Counted from the stretch's first letter, positions 48,401 through 62,114 are shown. The stretch: 64,000 nt of DNA from Parus major (GCF_001522545.3 NC_031779.1:1192396-1256395); one strand, 5' to 3'. The notes: a model not told the origin generated them from the sequence alone. A program made the numbers and translations.

Positions 48401-51400
48401 AGATTTGCTCCTGGGAAAGGCAAGTGTGGCCTTGGAAAGAGCTGGAAATTTGTAATCTGCAGCAATGTCTTTCTAGTTGACACTGGATTAACTTGTCAGC
48501 AGCATTACAAAGCCACTTTATTTTACAAAATTCTCAAGCTTCAAGGATAACTGTTTCCTGAATGTGGGAGATTAATGCTGTTTATATTGGTGATGCCCAT
48601 CTTTGCAGATGGCTTGTTTAAAAGTACTTGTTGGATTGATTTTAATTTTTGTTAAAATTGGTTAAATAATAGCTTCGGCTTTTGTGAGACTCTTAAAGGC
48701 AAGCTGGCATCCTGGGAAAACAAGCAGCTTGCAGTAGCCCTCAGTTTACACCCAGGAGTTGAGAAATCACTTTCCTCAGAGTGTGTCGTGGTGTTGTTAA
48801 TCCACATCTGGCATTTCCCTTCTGTATACAGTTAAAATCCCATCACTGTTCTGTGGAGGATGGAAGCAAAGTATCAAAAACAATGTTATTGAAACTCCTG
48901 CCATGGAAAGCTTGCTGCTACTATCTCCTGATTTGACATTCTTTCATTTCTTGAAATTGCACAGCTTAACCCCATTTTTAAAAATACTATTTGAATTATA
49001 TAAACCTGTTTATCTTGTTTATCATTATAAATGTAATTTCAAATTGAATGTACTCTAAGCTTTTTCTTCTTTTCTAGAGTCTTCTTATTTCAGTTAATAA
49101 CTTTTATTTTGTCTCTTTCCCAGGTTTTTCTTTTGTTTTCTAAATTTTTAAATTTTATTTTAAATAAAAAACCCAACAAACCAAATTGTTTGCTTTGGAA
49201 TGAACCTGATGAAAGAGGGGACAGATAAATCCACAGATAAAGCAGGTGAAGGGGAAAGTGTGATAAGGCAAACATGGACATTATAGGTTGGTATCTGCAG
49301 GAAGGCGGCTGTCAACAAGGAGTGCAAGTGCTGCCTCTTTGCAGCCTCTTCTCTTTCTGCTCACACCTCGGGGAAAGGAGATTGTTGGCCAGCATTGGAA
49401 AGGGAAGACTGATTATTTTAAAGTGCTTGAAGCAATGGCCTTTCATAGCAGTAATTGGGATTTCTCTAAGTTTCCAGCCAGATTTACTGGCCCTGGAACA
49501 TCCTGAGCACTCAAAGTTTGTTATAACACGTGGGATGCGGCTTCCTTCGACATTTTACAAAATTCTGAGTAAGTCTGGTTTTAATTTTGACTACTGCTTT
49601 CAGGTTGAGAGAGACAGGAATTTGGTCATGTATTTAATTACTTTGTCCTTTTTTAACATTGTCATGTCTCTCCTTGTCTCTGTCAGTTCTCTCTTGCCTT
49701 TCTCAAAAGTAAGATTACTTCTGGGCGACCTGCCTGGGAGGAGATGAGAGCAAGTTTGGGTTTATCAGCTGGAGTGTCTTGGGAAATGCCTATCTATAAC
49801 CCCCTTTCCTGGATATTTTTCAGCTTATAAGCCTCCCAAAAATAATACAACACCATCAATCTGGTGAAGGCTCGACGTACAGAAATTGCAGGTGGCCCTG
49901 TGTCTGTCACAGGGACTTGCTGTGTTTTTAAGCTCCGCAGCTGGGCTGGGGGAGGCAGTTTCCAGAGCCCTTTTCCCCCCAGAAGAGCCCATTGCAGAAT
50001 GAAGAGCATTCCTCAGAGGGCACAGCCCATTGTGCTGTACTTGTGGCTCGTGAAGTGCTCGCAGGAAGGGAGAAGAGCTTCCTGATGATTGCGGCATGGA
50101 GTCCCTGAATGGCTCAGGTCTGAAAAGAATTCCCTTTCCCATGGCTCGGGCTCTGTTGGAGTTCAGGCTGTTGTGAGCCGGAGCAGGCTGTGCACACAGG
50201 AGAGGGCTGTGAGCCTCTCTGCAGGGATGTCATGGAGCAGGACCTTCCCTGGCCACGATCCTGCTGCACACACCACAGTGGGAACTCGGGATTTTTCCCC
50301 ACTAGAGAATTCCTAGGGTGGATTTCCTTTTCCTCCTTGCTGTCGCTAGAACCGTATTCGTCACTTGCTTGGGCCTCTTTGGGGAAAACTCAGTTTTTCT
50401 CCTAATGTTGCTGCAATACATGTTGAAATTGCTTTACATTGCTTAAAATGAGGAGCATAGGAGGCTTGCAGACTTGTGCTTTATTTAGATTATGCTCTCC
50501 TTATCCCAGTGGAGGATCCCAAACCTCTGAGGAGTTTGGTTTATTTCTAAAGGAATTTGCTGTCGGAATGTCAACGCCGTTGTTCTGCTTTGTGCAGCTA
50601 CAAAGAGAGGTGGTGGTGGTGGAGATGTGTTACAACTGCAGGGAGAAACTTCCCCCAGCCCTGCTCTTCCTGTGGGAAAAGGATGCTGTGAGGAGCTGCA
50701 GGCAGGGCACAGTGTATAGCAACAGGAGAGCACATCAGCCTTTCACAAGGATCTTCTGGAAATCACCTTCCAGATTCCAAATCACAGCCATGCATGTGGG
50801 GCTGGGGCTGCTCCAGCTTGAGCAGGAGGTGGAGACTGGGGGATTGGATTTCCCTTAAAAGCTGCCAGGATTTCACAAAGTGGAGACTGAAAAGTTGAAG
50901 GGATTAATTTTTCTTGCATTTTGTTGCTTTTCCTGCTGAAGTGGGGTTTTTTTGGGTAACCTCCCCCAAAGACTGTTAATGTAATAAAGTGGCCCTTGCT
51001 TTTTATCCCACTTTGGAGAATTTCACTTTTTTGCTCTTAATGTTCTGCAAGAGAAACTCCCTGTCTGTGCTCAGGCAGGGGATGCGTGTTACCGCCTTCC
51101 CTGTCTGCCATTATGAAATCATTAAATGTTCATATTTTATAGGTGACTGGTCCAAAAGGAATCGTAGAATTCTCTGTGCTAGGCAGTTACAGTAGTATGG
51201 AATCATCTCAGCTTAATTGAACTGGAAACATTTTTTTCTTATTCTGATATAAGCTCTACCTCACTTCTCTTGCATTATTTATTGTTCACAATCGTATGTA
51301 ACCTTATGAACAGTAAGGTTTTGTTGTAAGAGAATGGGTTTGCTCCCATTTGATTTCCAAGGAGCTGCTTACACACACAGGTTGTACTATAACAATGTGC

Positions 51401-52724
51401 AATAAAACAATTCAGTATGAGTGTGAACTCATTATGTGTCTGTTTTACTTGGGTTTATCCTAAAGCTTTATTCACATGAGTTTTATTATGGTTACTTCTT
51501 GTGCTGATAACTCTTGTGGTTTTTAATGTACTCACAGCATTGCAAGCTGATCTGTAGCTGTGTGGTGAGCTAAACTGTACATGTTTTCTAATAGCGTTTT
51601 CAAAAACTTAATTTTTATTCTTTTTTGATAAATAACACGTGTGTTTGTCGTTTGCTTTATCATCTTCCTGGACTATAGCTTCAGTTATTACGCCTTTCTT
51701 CTTCCAGTTGTAATGAATGAGTCACTTCTGTTTATAAGGATTTGGTTGTTTACTCTGACAAACCCTTGATAGGAGACACTCGACAAGATCTCAGTAAATC
51801 AATTTGTTCAGGATCTATAAGCATCTCATTAGCATTTATTTGCAATGTTCATTGTAAGCTCAGCTGCAGCTGTTGAACACCCTGAATCTCCCAAAGATTT
51901 CTAGGGTTCTAAGCATATGTTTTGAGATTGTGCTTTAAGTGGAGGAATTTTGTGGGCTTTTTTCCCTCTTTTCATTGCTGCTGCTAACAAAGATCTTTTT
52001 GAATGGAACTGCAGGCTCTGTGTCTATAATCTTTCCCATTTCTGACTGCTGAAAGCTTCATTGGAAAAAACATTATTGCTGGAGTGGCATGACTGAGAGA
52101 CCATTCTTCTGCCCGTCTTGCTTTTCATTTCCCAATTGGCGGCAGGACAAGGCTCACATTTTCACTATAGTTCCTGCAATAATGGTTAAAAAAGGCTTTC
52201 ACCTTGCCCAAATGCCGTGTGGAGCCGAGTGATGTCATTGTTTGGGCCGTGCAGCCGGGATTGCCGGGGCACCGGGACCGCTTTGCTTCAGCTGGGCCCA
52301 AGTGCTGCCAACACAAAAGGAGGCCAGGGCTACCTGCAGCTCCTCAGCATTGATTTCCTATACAAATCTCATAATGGGCTCTTCTAAAGGAGTGTGCAGA
52401 AAACCAGGCAGATCCCAGCAGCTCAAAGGGAACTAACAGCCCGAGTTATCTCTTGCAGGATTTTTACAAGGAGAAGTTATTTTGCGGTTTTATTTTCATT
52501 TTGCAAACGAGGCTGTGGGGAATGAGAAAATGGAGTGAAAAAACAGCGTTCTGAGAGCCAGTGGGTAATTGAAATTGAAATCCAGCTTGGAGCCTGTGCT
52601 GTGTCCAGGGCACTTCGAGATCCCACTGGTGTCTGTTAAAGCTTCCCTGTAACTTCTGGCAGTGCCAGTCCTGGGAAGGAATGTGTGTGCAAAATGGTTC
52701 TTTTTTTCCTCTTTTTTTCCATAG
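36470..52724 (+). other. First intron, long noncoding stretch
   Basis: Over 16 kb there are no CR1 copies and no exon I can support. It holds a TTTTA-type low-complexity tract (40,657-40,708) and an AT-rich patch with repeated GTACATA words (38,634-38,690). Open frames of 130-160 codons (49,274-49,747; 50,439-50,858; 41,179-41,658) show no domain. A decoy exon-like segment at 36,470-36,501 is discussed with the findings. Confidence 0.6.
40657..40708. repeat. T-rich tract with TTTTA-type units
   Basis: About 50 bases consist only of T and A, built from degenerate TTTTA and TTTTTTA units. Confidence 0.93.
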
Positions 52725-52754
52725 AAAGTGGCAATGTCTTGCCGGCAAATAAAG
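52725..52754 (+). CDS. Candidate 30-nt in-frame microexon
   Basis: A long T/C tract (about 27 of the preceding bases) ends in CCATAG, an excellent acceptor, and GTGAGG follows as a good donor. The enclosed 30 bases accept the phase-1 junction from the signal peptide exon and leave phase 1 again. The insert therefore adds ten residues without changing frame: the junction codon becomes Glu and the peptide is ESGNVLPANK. It has no stop and is polar, suited to an optional linker just after signal cleavage. I do not recognise the peptide. Long introns contain decoy exons, so this stays a candidate without transcript evidence. Confidence 0.3.
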
Positions 52755-55237
52755 GTGAGGGCTTCACACTTACCCATGATATTTAAATTCCCCTGCCTTC
52801 CCTGCCATCTTCACCTCCCCTTAACTGAGATAACCCGAGTTTATTTTCATTTTTAGGCTGGAGCCTGCTGCTCAGGGAGCAGGCTTCAAAAATCACCTTT
52901 GTTTCTGCAAGTGGGGATCACATTCTTCCACTGTAATCTCTACCCAATCTGCTGACGTTTTCTTCTACAAGTAGCCTGCACTCCAACAAGCTGTTTAAAT
53001 ATTATTTTCTAAGTTCCTTTCCTTGTATGGCATCGGAAATAGCATGGCTCATTCCAGCTGCCTGCTTGTAAATTCCTGGTGCTCCATGTTATCATGCTAG
53101 GCTTGACCTCATGTAATCAATAGTTCAGTGAAAACTGATAGTGTGTTTTCAGCTTGGCTCAATAATGGATCAGTGATTTGGGGAGACTCAAAATACCACC
53201 TGTACAAAATGCTTCTTGTGGAAAAAAGTAGTATTTATGGCTGTACCATTTATGCTGAAAAAATGATCTAATAAGCTGGAGGAGGAATTGCAGGGCAGGA
53301 TGCTGAATGTGGAATCCAAATGTAAAGCTTTGGGGTGAAGAGGAAAACATCTATGACTTAGATTGTGTCAGTATTCCTTCTGCAGTGTGACACCGAAGAG
53401 AGCTGAGTTTGGAATGGGCACAGACTGCAAGGTTGTCCTTGAGAAGATTAAACCAAGGTAGCTGTAAAGGCTAAGGGTGGTGTCCATTTCTTGAACTAAT
53501 GAGGTCCAAAAGGCCTACCCTGAACCCCCAGGTGTGGCCACGTGGGAGCTGTTCCTGGCTCAGAGCAGTGCTTCTGTTCATCTGAAGCACCAGAGGAGTT
53601 TTCCAAAGCCTTTCCTAAACCTGGAGTGCTCTTCCCTGTTGTTCTTGTTGGCTCCAGTCCTTTCCCTTTGGGTCTGTCAGGAGGCAGAGGCCACAACCCC
53701 TGCCTGAGCTCTCACATCCCCGGGCAGTCCTGCTTGGCCACCTGGCACTAGCCAGGGGCTCTTTCTGTCCTGGAGGTTGCAGTCACAACCTAACTTATCT
53801 CCCAGACTTGGGGAGTAGTAGCACACCTTCCTCACAGAGATAAACCCTATCACCTCCTCTGCGTTGCTGTTTTATTCCAGAAGTGTCTTTGTGTATTGAA
53901 TTGCCGCATTTTAAAGTCTCGTTATTAATTGTGAAATGGCAGAGAGTAGATTTGTCCCACCACCACCCACAAGTAACAGAAGGGTGGCCAAATCCAGGCA
54001 GGCATTCGGTGCTGGAGGTAAGCCTAGGAATTGTTCTCTCCTGACACTGGGATGACAAAAAGGTAGTGACAAGTGTGTGGCTAAAAATGCAGCTTGAATT
54101 CAATTTAAAATTAAGCTTCAAAATAGTGTAGTCTGGTAGGATACTCTAATTGTAGCTTGAAATAATCTTTTTTTTAAGCCCCTTTGTCTTTCTTTAGTAG
54201 CTCCACCTGTCCTCTTTTCAAGGTTACTGGTGTAAGCTGGGAGGAGGAGTCAGCTAATAGGGGAAATTGGGAGTGAATGAAATAGAGGGGTTTTTGTGTC
54301 GTGACTGAAAGTGAGGGTCTGAGGCAGTTCTTAACAGTCCTTGGTGAGCTGCAGTTTTAACCTTGAATTCTATAGTGGGGGAAGAACTCCCATTTCCCAT
54401 CTGATCACTTAATGAAGACTCAATTAGATTTTTGGCATAGCATTTAGAGAATGATCTATGAGTTGCATGCAAAATTAATGACATTTAATTTAATCGATGA
54501 GATATCAAAGACACCTTAGTCTAATAGTAAGTTTTGACCATGATTTTTTTTCCCCTATGAACTAAAAGCAAGTTCTGAAAACTTGATGAGTTGCTCTTGC
54601 ATTGTTCTCAGCTTGCTGCTTGGATGTGAGCATGACATCTGCTGGGCTTCGGTTGGTGGGGTGCTTTGCAGACAGTTGGGTTTGGTGCAGAGAGAACTTG
54701 AGACAGCTCGTTGTGCCTTGTGGTTGTGGAATCTTGCTTTTCTCACTCAGAGGCCTCTGTGTTCTAGACATTAGAGGTCCTTCTGTATTCTGTTTTTTCT
54801 GTTGTGTGGTCCTGCAGCATAGCCCCAGACTTTCAGTATCTCTAGATAATTATTGTTCTCAGATCTCTGATTAAATATCCTCTGGTAAAAATACCTCACC
54901 TAGATTACCAGTTTGAAGAGGTGGCACTGGTATCCAGAGTTACCTTTGTATCTGTTGGCAGTGAAGTGGGGAGATGAGCCCCAGGGGCTGCAAACATGCC
55001 AGAAGTGGGGTTGGTGCTGAGAAGCCCTGGGCCAGCTCAGTTCCCACCTCCCTGGACAGGCTCATGAGGAGCACTCAACTGCTGGAGCAGCAGAATTAAT
55101 TCGGATGCCATGGTGGATCTAATGCCATTATTGGTTGAGTCTCAAATGAGCTTGTCTATGCTGTATCAAAGCCCGTGGGTTTATCAGCTGCCCTGTTGGT
55201 AGCTCTAGCTTAATTTTTGCTTTAGAAATCAGCAGGT

Positions 55238-55260
55238 ACATCAGCTGGCACAGCTGATGT
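55238..55260. promoter_or_regulatory. Perfect 10-bp inverted repeat with two CAGCTG E-boxes
   Basis: The arms ACATCAGCTG and CAGCTGATGT are exact reverse complements around a three-base spacer (GCA). Each arm contains the E-box CAGCTG (55,242-55,247 and 55,251-55,256), a class bound by bHLH dimers such as MyoD-type or TCF12-type factors. The tight spacing suggests either a paired binding site or a hairpin. It directly abuts an AT-rich inverted-repeat block. Confidence 0.6.
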
Positions 55261-55350
55261 GTATGCTTTTATATATAATATGCTTTTATATATAATATAT
55301 ATAAAAATAATATTATTTTATTATATATAAAATAATATTATTTTTATTAT
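55261..55350. repeat. AT-rich direct and inverted repeat block
   Basis: The segment begins with two adjacent copies of ATGCTTTTATATATAAT. Two copies of the self-complementary AAATAATATTATTT follow, and TATATATAAAA faces the earlier TTTTATATATA. The block is almost pure A/T and could extrude as a cruciform. It could be a decayed microsatellite or a short foldback element; no flanking target duplication is obvious. Confidence 0.7.
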
Positions 55351-56023
55351 GCAAAAATAATTCAGTCTATAACTCAGTGTAAGATGTTTACGTGCTTGGG
55401 TTTGGGCTGCTGGGGAGATGCAGGTGACCCAGCTCTGGGTGCCCAGATTTGATATTGTTATATAATACCTCATTTCATAAGATTCCTGACACACTTCAGC
55501 CCATGCCTTGCTGAGCTCTGGCCCATCTGCCTGCCCTGCTTGTGGTTCCTTCATTTGTGTTATTGGCACTGTGACAAATATTTAATAGTCCCCTCATCTT
55601 CAGCCAAAGCAGGGATGAAGCCCTACATGCATTGTGATGGCTGGGGAGGAGGTGCTGCTAGAACTGAAGCTGCTAAGCAGAAAAGTAGAGTAATTTTACC
55701 CTCCCTCTCTTACTTTGTGTTCACAAAGATAAAAACAACTTCTATATATGCAAGCCACATATTTGAAAACTTGGAGAGACAAAGTAATTACACTTTAATA
55801 TTGGGTGTAAGAAATCTGTGCTGCAGAGAAACCCTAATCAAATAAAGGCAAAACATCTTACTTTGCTTAATATTCTGTGATTTATATTCTCTCTGGTGTG
55901 CAAGCAAGGTAATAGTGCAGTAAGGCAAGGAGGACCTCAGTAGTGCATGGTATCGAGACAAAGCCAGAAAATCCAAGAAAAACAATGTTTTAATTAGTTT
56001 TGAATTTTAACAGGTTTGAATTT

Positions 56024-56045
56024 AAAAAAAAAAAAAAAAAAAAAA
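56024..56045 (+). repeat. Poly(A) run, 22 bases
   Basis: An uninterrupted A run. The preceding 60 bases are AT-rich and lack a coding relic, so a retrocopy tail is not supported. Confidence 0.92.
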
Positions 56046-57599
56046 TCAGGTTTTGTTTGTATTTGCAGAATGTGCTGCTCAAGTGCTCACCTCACAGATG
56101 CTGCTGCTTGTGACCAGTTCCTGACCTCTGTTTTCCCCCCTCCTTTTATAATCCCATCTAAAGCATGGATGTTGCTGTTACGGAGCCGATACAATGATTT
56201 TACACGCTCTTGTCTGGGACTTTTTCATGGTTGATGGTGACACGAGTGCTTGGTTCTCCTGGAAAGCTGCATTTCACCCTTCTTACAGCTGAAAGGAGCT
56301 GCTTCAATAGCTCTGTTTTCTGCTTGTAATTCCTAAAGCAAACAAAAAACCCCACTAAGAAAAATTAGACATAAAAACCCCACCACATATTACATGACAA
56401 TTTTTTTCTTGGAATTTTTTTTTGTTTAGAAAGTGTAAATTACTCTGCTAGAAAATAGAGCTTCCCCTTTGTGATAGTCATCACGTGCTGTGAATTACTT
56501 GAAATAAAGCTTTTTTATCCCCTTAAACATAGCTTGGAAGTGCTAATAGGAGACTTAGAGGGACCGCAATCTAATTATCTGATTATGCCGTGATTTAGGC
56601 AGGTTTAGGCTGGGAGAGTTTCTCAGAAGAAGGCTGTGCAGGCTATTTACATAAACCCTCAGAACGGACAGGGAAAACGAGACCAAAGGAATTTTTAGCT
56701 CTTTGGTGGTGGTCAGTGGTGGCTCTGTGGAGGCTCTGCCCTGCAGCTCCCAGTGTTTGTGGCTTTCTCTGAAATGTGCTGCTTGGGGACTGGGACAAAT
56801 TCCAGCAGGAGCTCTGACAGAACCTGAGAAAAGCTGTGCTGTTACATCTTGGAACTGTGTAAACGCTTTGGATTTTAATGCAGTCCTATCGAGGTGCAGT
56901 GTTTAAAATAGAAAGCTTGTTGTGGCAGGCACTGACCTTGATGCAAGTGGGAATATGCCAAAAACATTACACTGATGCTGCTTTCCTCAAGTGGAGGAAA
57001 AAGTCTGCCCTGGCAGTCTGGGGGAGGTTGGATTTAAAGGGAATGGACCAAAGACAGCGGTGTTAAGGGTGTTGAGGTCCTTGTTCTGTGCTGGTGGTGC
57101 TGACTGTCACATCAGAAGTTGTAGCAGCTCTACCCAGGTGTGCAGCTGAGTGGGACCAACCTGTGGTTTAGAGCTGGGAGCTGAAGTGATGTTTGGGGAT
57201 GCTGAGGGATGCTGTGGCAGTGAACGGTTCCAAGTCAAGCTTTGGCCATGGCTCCACATGTCTCTTGATCACTGGACTCGTGTGCTGGGCTCTGGGAGCC
57301 ACAACAGCCCTGGTTACGTGGTTGGTGGTACAAACAAGCCCATCGTTGCAATGACAGCCACATCAGGCACTTTGTGTAGCTTTTACGCCTGGATTCCTCC
57401 AAACATCTTTCCTAATGTTACCATTATCGTGGCTTTGGGACTTTTAATTTGTAGATGCTTAACTAAAGCTCACAGTTTGGATATGTCAGGAAGGAAATAA
57501 TGAAGAGCCAGTTTGGGGGTGTGTCTTTGTATCGCTTTGCTGCTTCAGATGCTCACACACTTCTTGCTTGCAGTGTTCTGTTGTTGGGAAATCGTTGCT

Positions 57600-57706
57600 T
57601 GGGGAAGTTTGGAGCTTGGCTGGACAGATCCCTGAGCAACCTCATCTAAATAGACCTGCCTGGGGCAGCTGGCTGGACTAAATGAGCTCCAGAAGACTCT
57701 TCCATG
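57600..57706 (+). mobile_element. CR1 retrotransposon, 3' fragment in plus orientation
   Basis: The order 'ccctgagcaacctcatctaaatag', 'cctgcctggggcag', 'ggctggactaaatgagctcc' and 'actcttcca' is the forward reading of a CR1 3' end (consensus modules 'gagcaacctgatctag', 'cctgcccatggcag', 'ttggactagatgatc' and 'ccttccaacc'). The terminal octamer repeats are missing or decayed. It is the only copy on the same strand as the gene. Confidence 0.8.
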
Positions 57707-60700
57707 CAAAGAATTACATTCAAATGATATTTTATGAACTATTATCATCCAAAATTTTTGGTCTGGGCAGTGAGTTGCCAGGTACTTTGCATCTGTTGTC
57801 CAAGCAGGTTGAAGAGCTTTTTATTGCAATAAAGGTAAATGTTTCTCTAGTGAAAACACTTGGATTTGATTGCAGTGTATGAATTGGAGGAAGTGTTGAG
57901 CAGCTGATGCTTTGTGTGCAGTCTTGCCCTAAAAGCCCCCGTTCAGTAGCTCACACGTTGGCTCTGCCTACCCAGGTGAGTCTTGGCATCTTGCAGGCAG
58001 GGAGGGACGAGCCAAGGCTGGGAACAGCGCGGTGTGGCCACGGGAGCCATCTGCCACATGGCTGGGGCTCGGGCACTTGGCACTGCTGCCAACAGGTACT
58101 GCTCTGTTTCTGTAGACTTGTCACTTCCTTTGGAGTTCTGTTGCTGTAATTAGCCAAATTAATATTTCATCAGGTCTGTCTGTTTGTTTAACAGCTTAGG
58201 AATGAAGTGGTGTGAATGGGAGTGCTGTTCTCCGACGTGATGTGCAGGGTGCAGGTCTGGGGCCTGTTTTGATGTTATTATTTCAGCTGAAAAATCCTGC
58301 TTCGTGTTAAGCAGAGCAAAACCTTGCAGGGGAATCTTTCAAATACCCACCCAGGTCGCTGTCAGTGCGTGCCAATCCATAGCAGAGCCAGGATTAGCTG
58401 GAGTAGAGGCTGAGGGAAGTACCCAGAACTCTGCATCCAGCAATGCCCATATCTATATGATAATTCAGTTAACACATGCAGTAATTGTACTTCCACTCTT
58501 ATATAAGTTCTTTTGAAATGTACTTTCCCACTTTGAAATAATCTGTATTGTATAAATGAACAGATAAATCTGTTTTTTTCCTTCACACGTATAAAGCATT
58601 TGCCAAGCTAATACTTGCAAATGTTTTTGCTAATATATTTGCAAAGCTACAGTTGAGCTTTTTCTTTCATTCTGACAAAAGCTGCGCCAGTCAAAGCTCC
58701 AGTGGTGCCTGGGAATTGGGGAGGTGAAGGCAGTAAACAGGGGAGATGAAAGGTGCTGCTTGTCTTCACACACTGCCACAGGAAGTGTTTTCATTAGTGC
58801 GCTTTGAGGAGAGACAAGAATCTGTGTAAAGCTTTTAAAACTGCTCCTTCACTTCATTTTACTGTACTTTCAACTGAGATCAAATGGGGCAGGGCTGGCG
58901 GTTCCACACGCTCCAGTTCCAGCCCAGGGTTGTTAGAGGGACAGCTCCGGTGCTTTGGGCTGCTGTGGGAATGGCAGCGATACCCTGGGGCTTCCCCTCG
59001 CCCCTTCCCTGCCAGGGATGGGGAGATAGCTGGGTACCACTCACTCCCCTGGGGGAAAAGGAGACACTGAGAATCAGCAGTTAAATTGAGGCACTTGGCT
59101 CTTTTTCTTGGAGCTTTTCTTGGCTTATGAGGCTTATAAGCACTCACAGCTTAGTAGGAATCTGTTACAGAAAAAATGTCTGCTGGGTGAAATAACACGG
59201 CTGCAAAGTTACAGTAAAGGATTAGTGCAATTAGATTTTTTTTATAGATCTGTTTAGAATACAGATATGCTGGTAATAGGCTGCAGTTGCCTTACCAAAG
59301 TGTAGCTGCTTGATTTCTTATATAGCAAATAATAAACAAAAATCCAATAATTTGTTCTACTCCATGTACATTCACTGTACTTGAAATAATTAAGTTGCAG
59401 TAAATAAGACTTGGGGATATTTGGGGTTTTATTCCAGATCATTTCTGTGCATTTCATGATGAAGGGTCAGGAAGATTTGCACTCTGGGGAGAGAGTGCTG
59501 GGCCAGGCAGAGCCCGTGGCATTGGTGAATGGGAGCAGCCAGAGCAAGTAAAAGGCATTAAACGTTTCAGGATCGATATGCAGAGTTCACAGCTGAGAGG
59601 ATGAAAAAAAGCCAAGCAAACCACAGTTTATTGTGGAGCTGGCACAAATGGGGAGCTTTATCCACTGCTCAGAGTAAAGAATGAGTAACTTGAAGGAGCT
59701 GTTGACTCCACAATGTATGTTTGAGCTCCTGCTTAAACTGCTTTCCTGGTGGGCACAGGTCTGGGATGTCATTTCTTTGCTCTAACTTGCACACTTAAAA
59801 TGGTGCTTATTTGAATATTGGAGCTGATCTGGATATCAAATTTAAATATTATATACATTTTTTCCACTTCTGGATTTGCCAAGTCTTCCTGAAACCTGAT
59901 GCAGTAACATACTGTTTGTAAGCCTTGATATGTGTTATTTCTTTTCTCGGGGTCATTCATTGATGGTACTAGTAAAATGTTTAATTGATATTTTTGATGG
60001 GTGTTGTAATTTTTAAAGGGTTCCAGTGCTGTGCTGTGGTCACTGACCAGAGTGGGCATCTCTGAGGGATTTAGCTTTGCACTCTACAGCTTTTAGTTTG
60101 GGCTTTGCAAACACAGACACAAATCCTTTTGCTCAGTAGTATTCCAAGAAAACTGGGAATACTGCTGGTTCTCTCATACTTCCTCAGCTTCCCCAGGGTA
60201 TTACTTTGGTGCTGGTGTGACTAAAATCTGCCCCAGTTTTCTGTGTCACGGAGGGCACTCACTGCATCCCTCTTTTCCTGCAACTGGTGATGTACCTGTC
60301 ATCCCACTCTAACCCTTTCTGCTAAAAAGGTCTCAATCTGGGGCTCTTGGCCCGTTTGCTTTTACAGGAGTATTATGAGTTAAATTTGTGAGGGGCAGGT
60401 TTTATTGCACCTGACTTATCTGTGATTAAACCCACAACAGCACCTAATGAACCTGCAAATAATGTTGAATTGTATAGGATAGAAAACTGGTGTAAATATA
60501 TTCTTAAAATAAGATTCTTGGGAACATTGTAGCATGTTTCTAGTAGTGTGTATGTGTATGGTTTCCACCTTTCTCCTGTTCCTGTTTTTCTGCTACTGCC
60601 TTGAAAGATCAATAAAACCCTCATTAGCACATTGCTAAGGTTATTATATTTTTATATATTGTGGATCAGTGGTGTGATTGGGCAGTGCTTGGTAGGAAAT

Positions 60701-61250
60701 CAGAGAAGGGAAGAGCTGGAGAATTAGTTGTGCTGAGTGTACAGAATTTACTGGTTATCCTGATCTTTGTGCACTAGTCCCCTAAATTAGGGACCCCCAA
60801 ATCAAATGCTGAACTCGTATTTGTTTTCCCTCTCCTCTTCTTCCTTCCTTCTCTCCCTGAAGGCAGCTCTGAGGTGCTGGCAGAGGTTACTGCTTGTGCT
60901 TTCCCTCCTGAGCTGTTGAGCTGAGGAACAAACCCAGGTGTCCCTGGGCTGTGAGAGGCAGGTGATGGGCCTGGCTCTGGGGAGCTTTGCTGCTGCTGGT
61001 TCTGCCCTTGGGTGCTCCCCAGCATTTGCTCTCGGCTGCTGTCACAGGATGCTGAGTTGAAGAGATTCCTTTTGCTCTGATCCAATGCTGCTGTTCTGTA
61101 TCCAGGTCCTCTCAGATATTCCTTGCTTGATCTGACATTAAAGGTATTTGTTAAGAATTTTTTTCCTCTTTCATGAAGTGTGACAAAGGTCTTTCTTTAG
61201 AAAGACACTGGAAATGATGTTCAGCAACTTTCCATTTGATTCTTCCCTGC

Positions 61251-61267
61251 TTTTTTTTTTTTTTTTT
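61251..61267. repeat. Poly(T) run, 17 bases
   Basis: An uninterrupted T run inside a wider T-rich stretch (61,250-61,335). Nothing else is recognised there. Confidence 0.9.
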
Positions 61268-62114
61268 CCCCATGTTCATCCTATTTTTCATTTTATACTT
61301 CCTATAGAAACCAATTTTTTTTATTTTCCTCCCAGTATTTCTTCTTGTGTGGCTTTTCCGGCCATTGCTGTGATTGGAGCCCCCCTGACTTGGTAACTTA
61401 CCATCATTCCCCCTGCCCTTCACACTTGTGAGCATCCCTTGGCATGTTCGTGGTCTGCCTGGAGCCCTGGATTGAGGAGGTGGCCTGGGGGAGGGAGATC
61501 ATTCAGCGAATGCAAAGCTCTCTTAAAGAGCAGCTTAAACTGAATTTATTCTGTTGGGTGCCCTGTAACCTCACTGGCATCCAAGAAGTGGTGAAACTGC
61601 TTTCCCCTTGATGCACAGTTCTTGGATGCCACAGCATGTTTACACTTGGGAAATATTTAAGTAATTGGTTTCAGCAAATAATTCTCTTGTGATGTGTGGG
61701 GATTTTTTTCTGTATTTATATTCTAAACCATTTTTGAAATACCAGTCTGGCAAAAAAGCCCACCCTGTCTGAAGCAAGGAATCTGCTCCCTGATTATCTG
61801 GGCTTGGTTTGCAAACCAGCAGAGCATCTCCATAGGGAGCTGAAGGTCTTGTCTGGCCTTGGGAGGGTTTGGGGTACCAGTTCTGTGGGTCTCAGCGGGG
61901 TGGTTTGAGTGGAACCCACACAGGGGAGCAGGGCAGGATGAGGAACCTCCTTGCTTTGTGTGCAGTGTGTATTTTGAGCCTTACAAGTGGGTTTTCTGTT
62001 TGTTCTTAACCCTCGGAAAGCCACTCTATTTCACACCCCTCTCTGAAGGGGTAAATTAGGTGCCTGAGTGCTCAGAAGACTGGAAATCTGGGAGAGGAAA
62101 TCCATTACTCCAGG

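Noticed and set aside
49274..49747. 157-codon plus-strand open frame with hydrophobic stretches
   Set aside because: The hydrophobicity follows from T-rich sequence. No motif is recognised and a second frame overlaps it.
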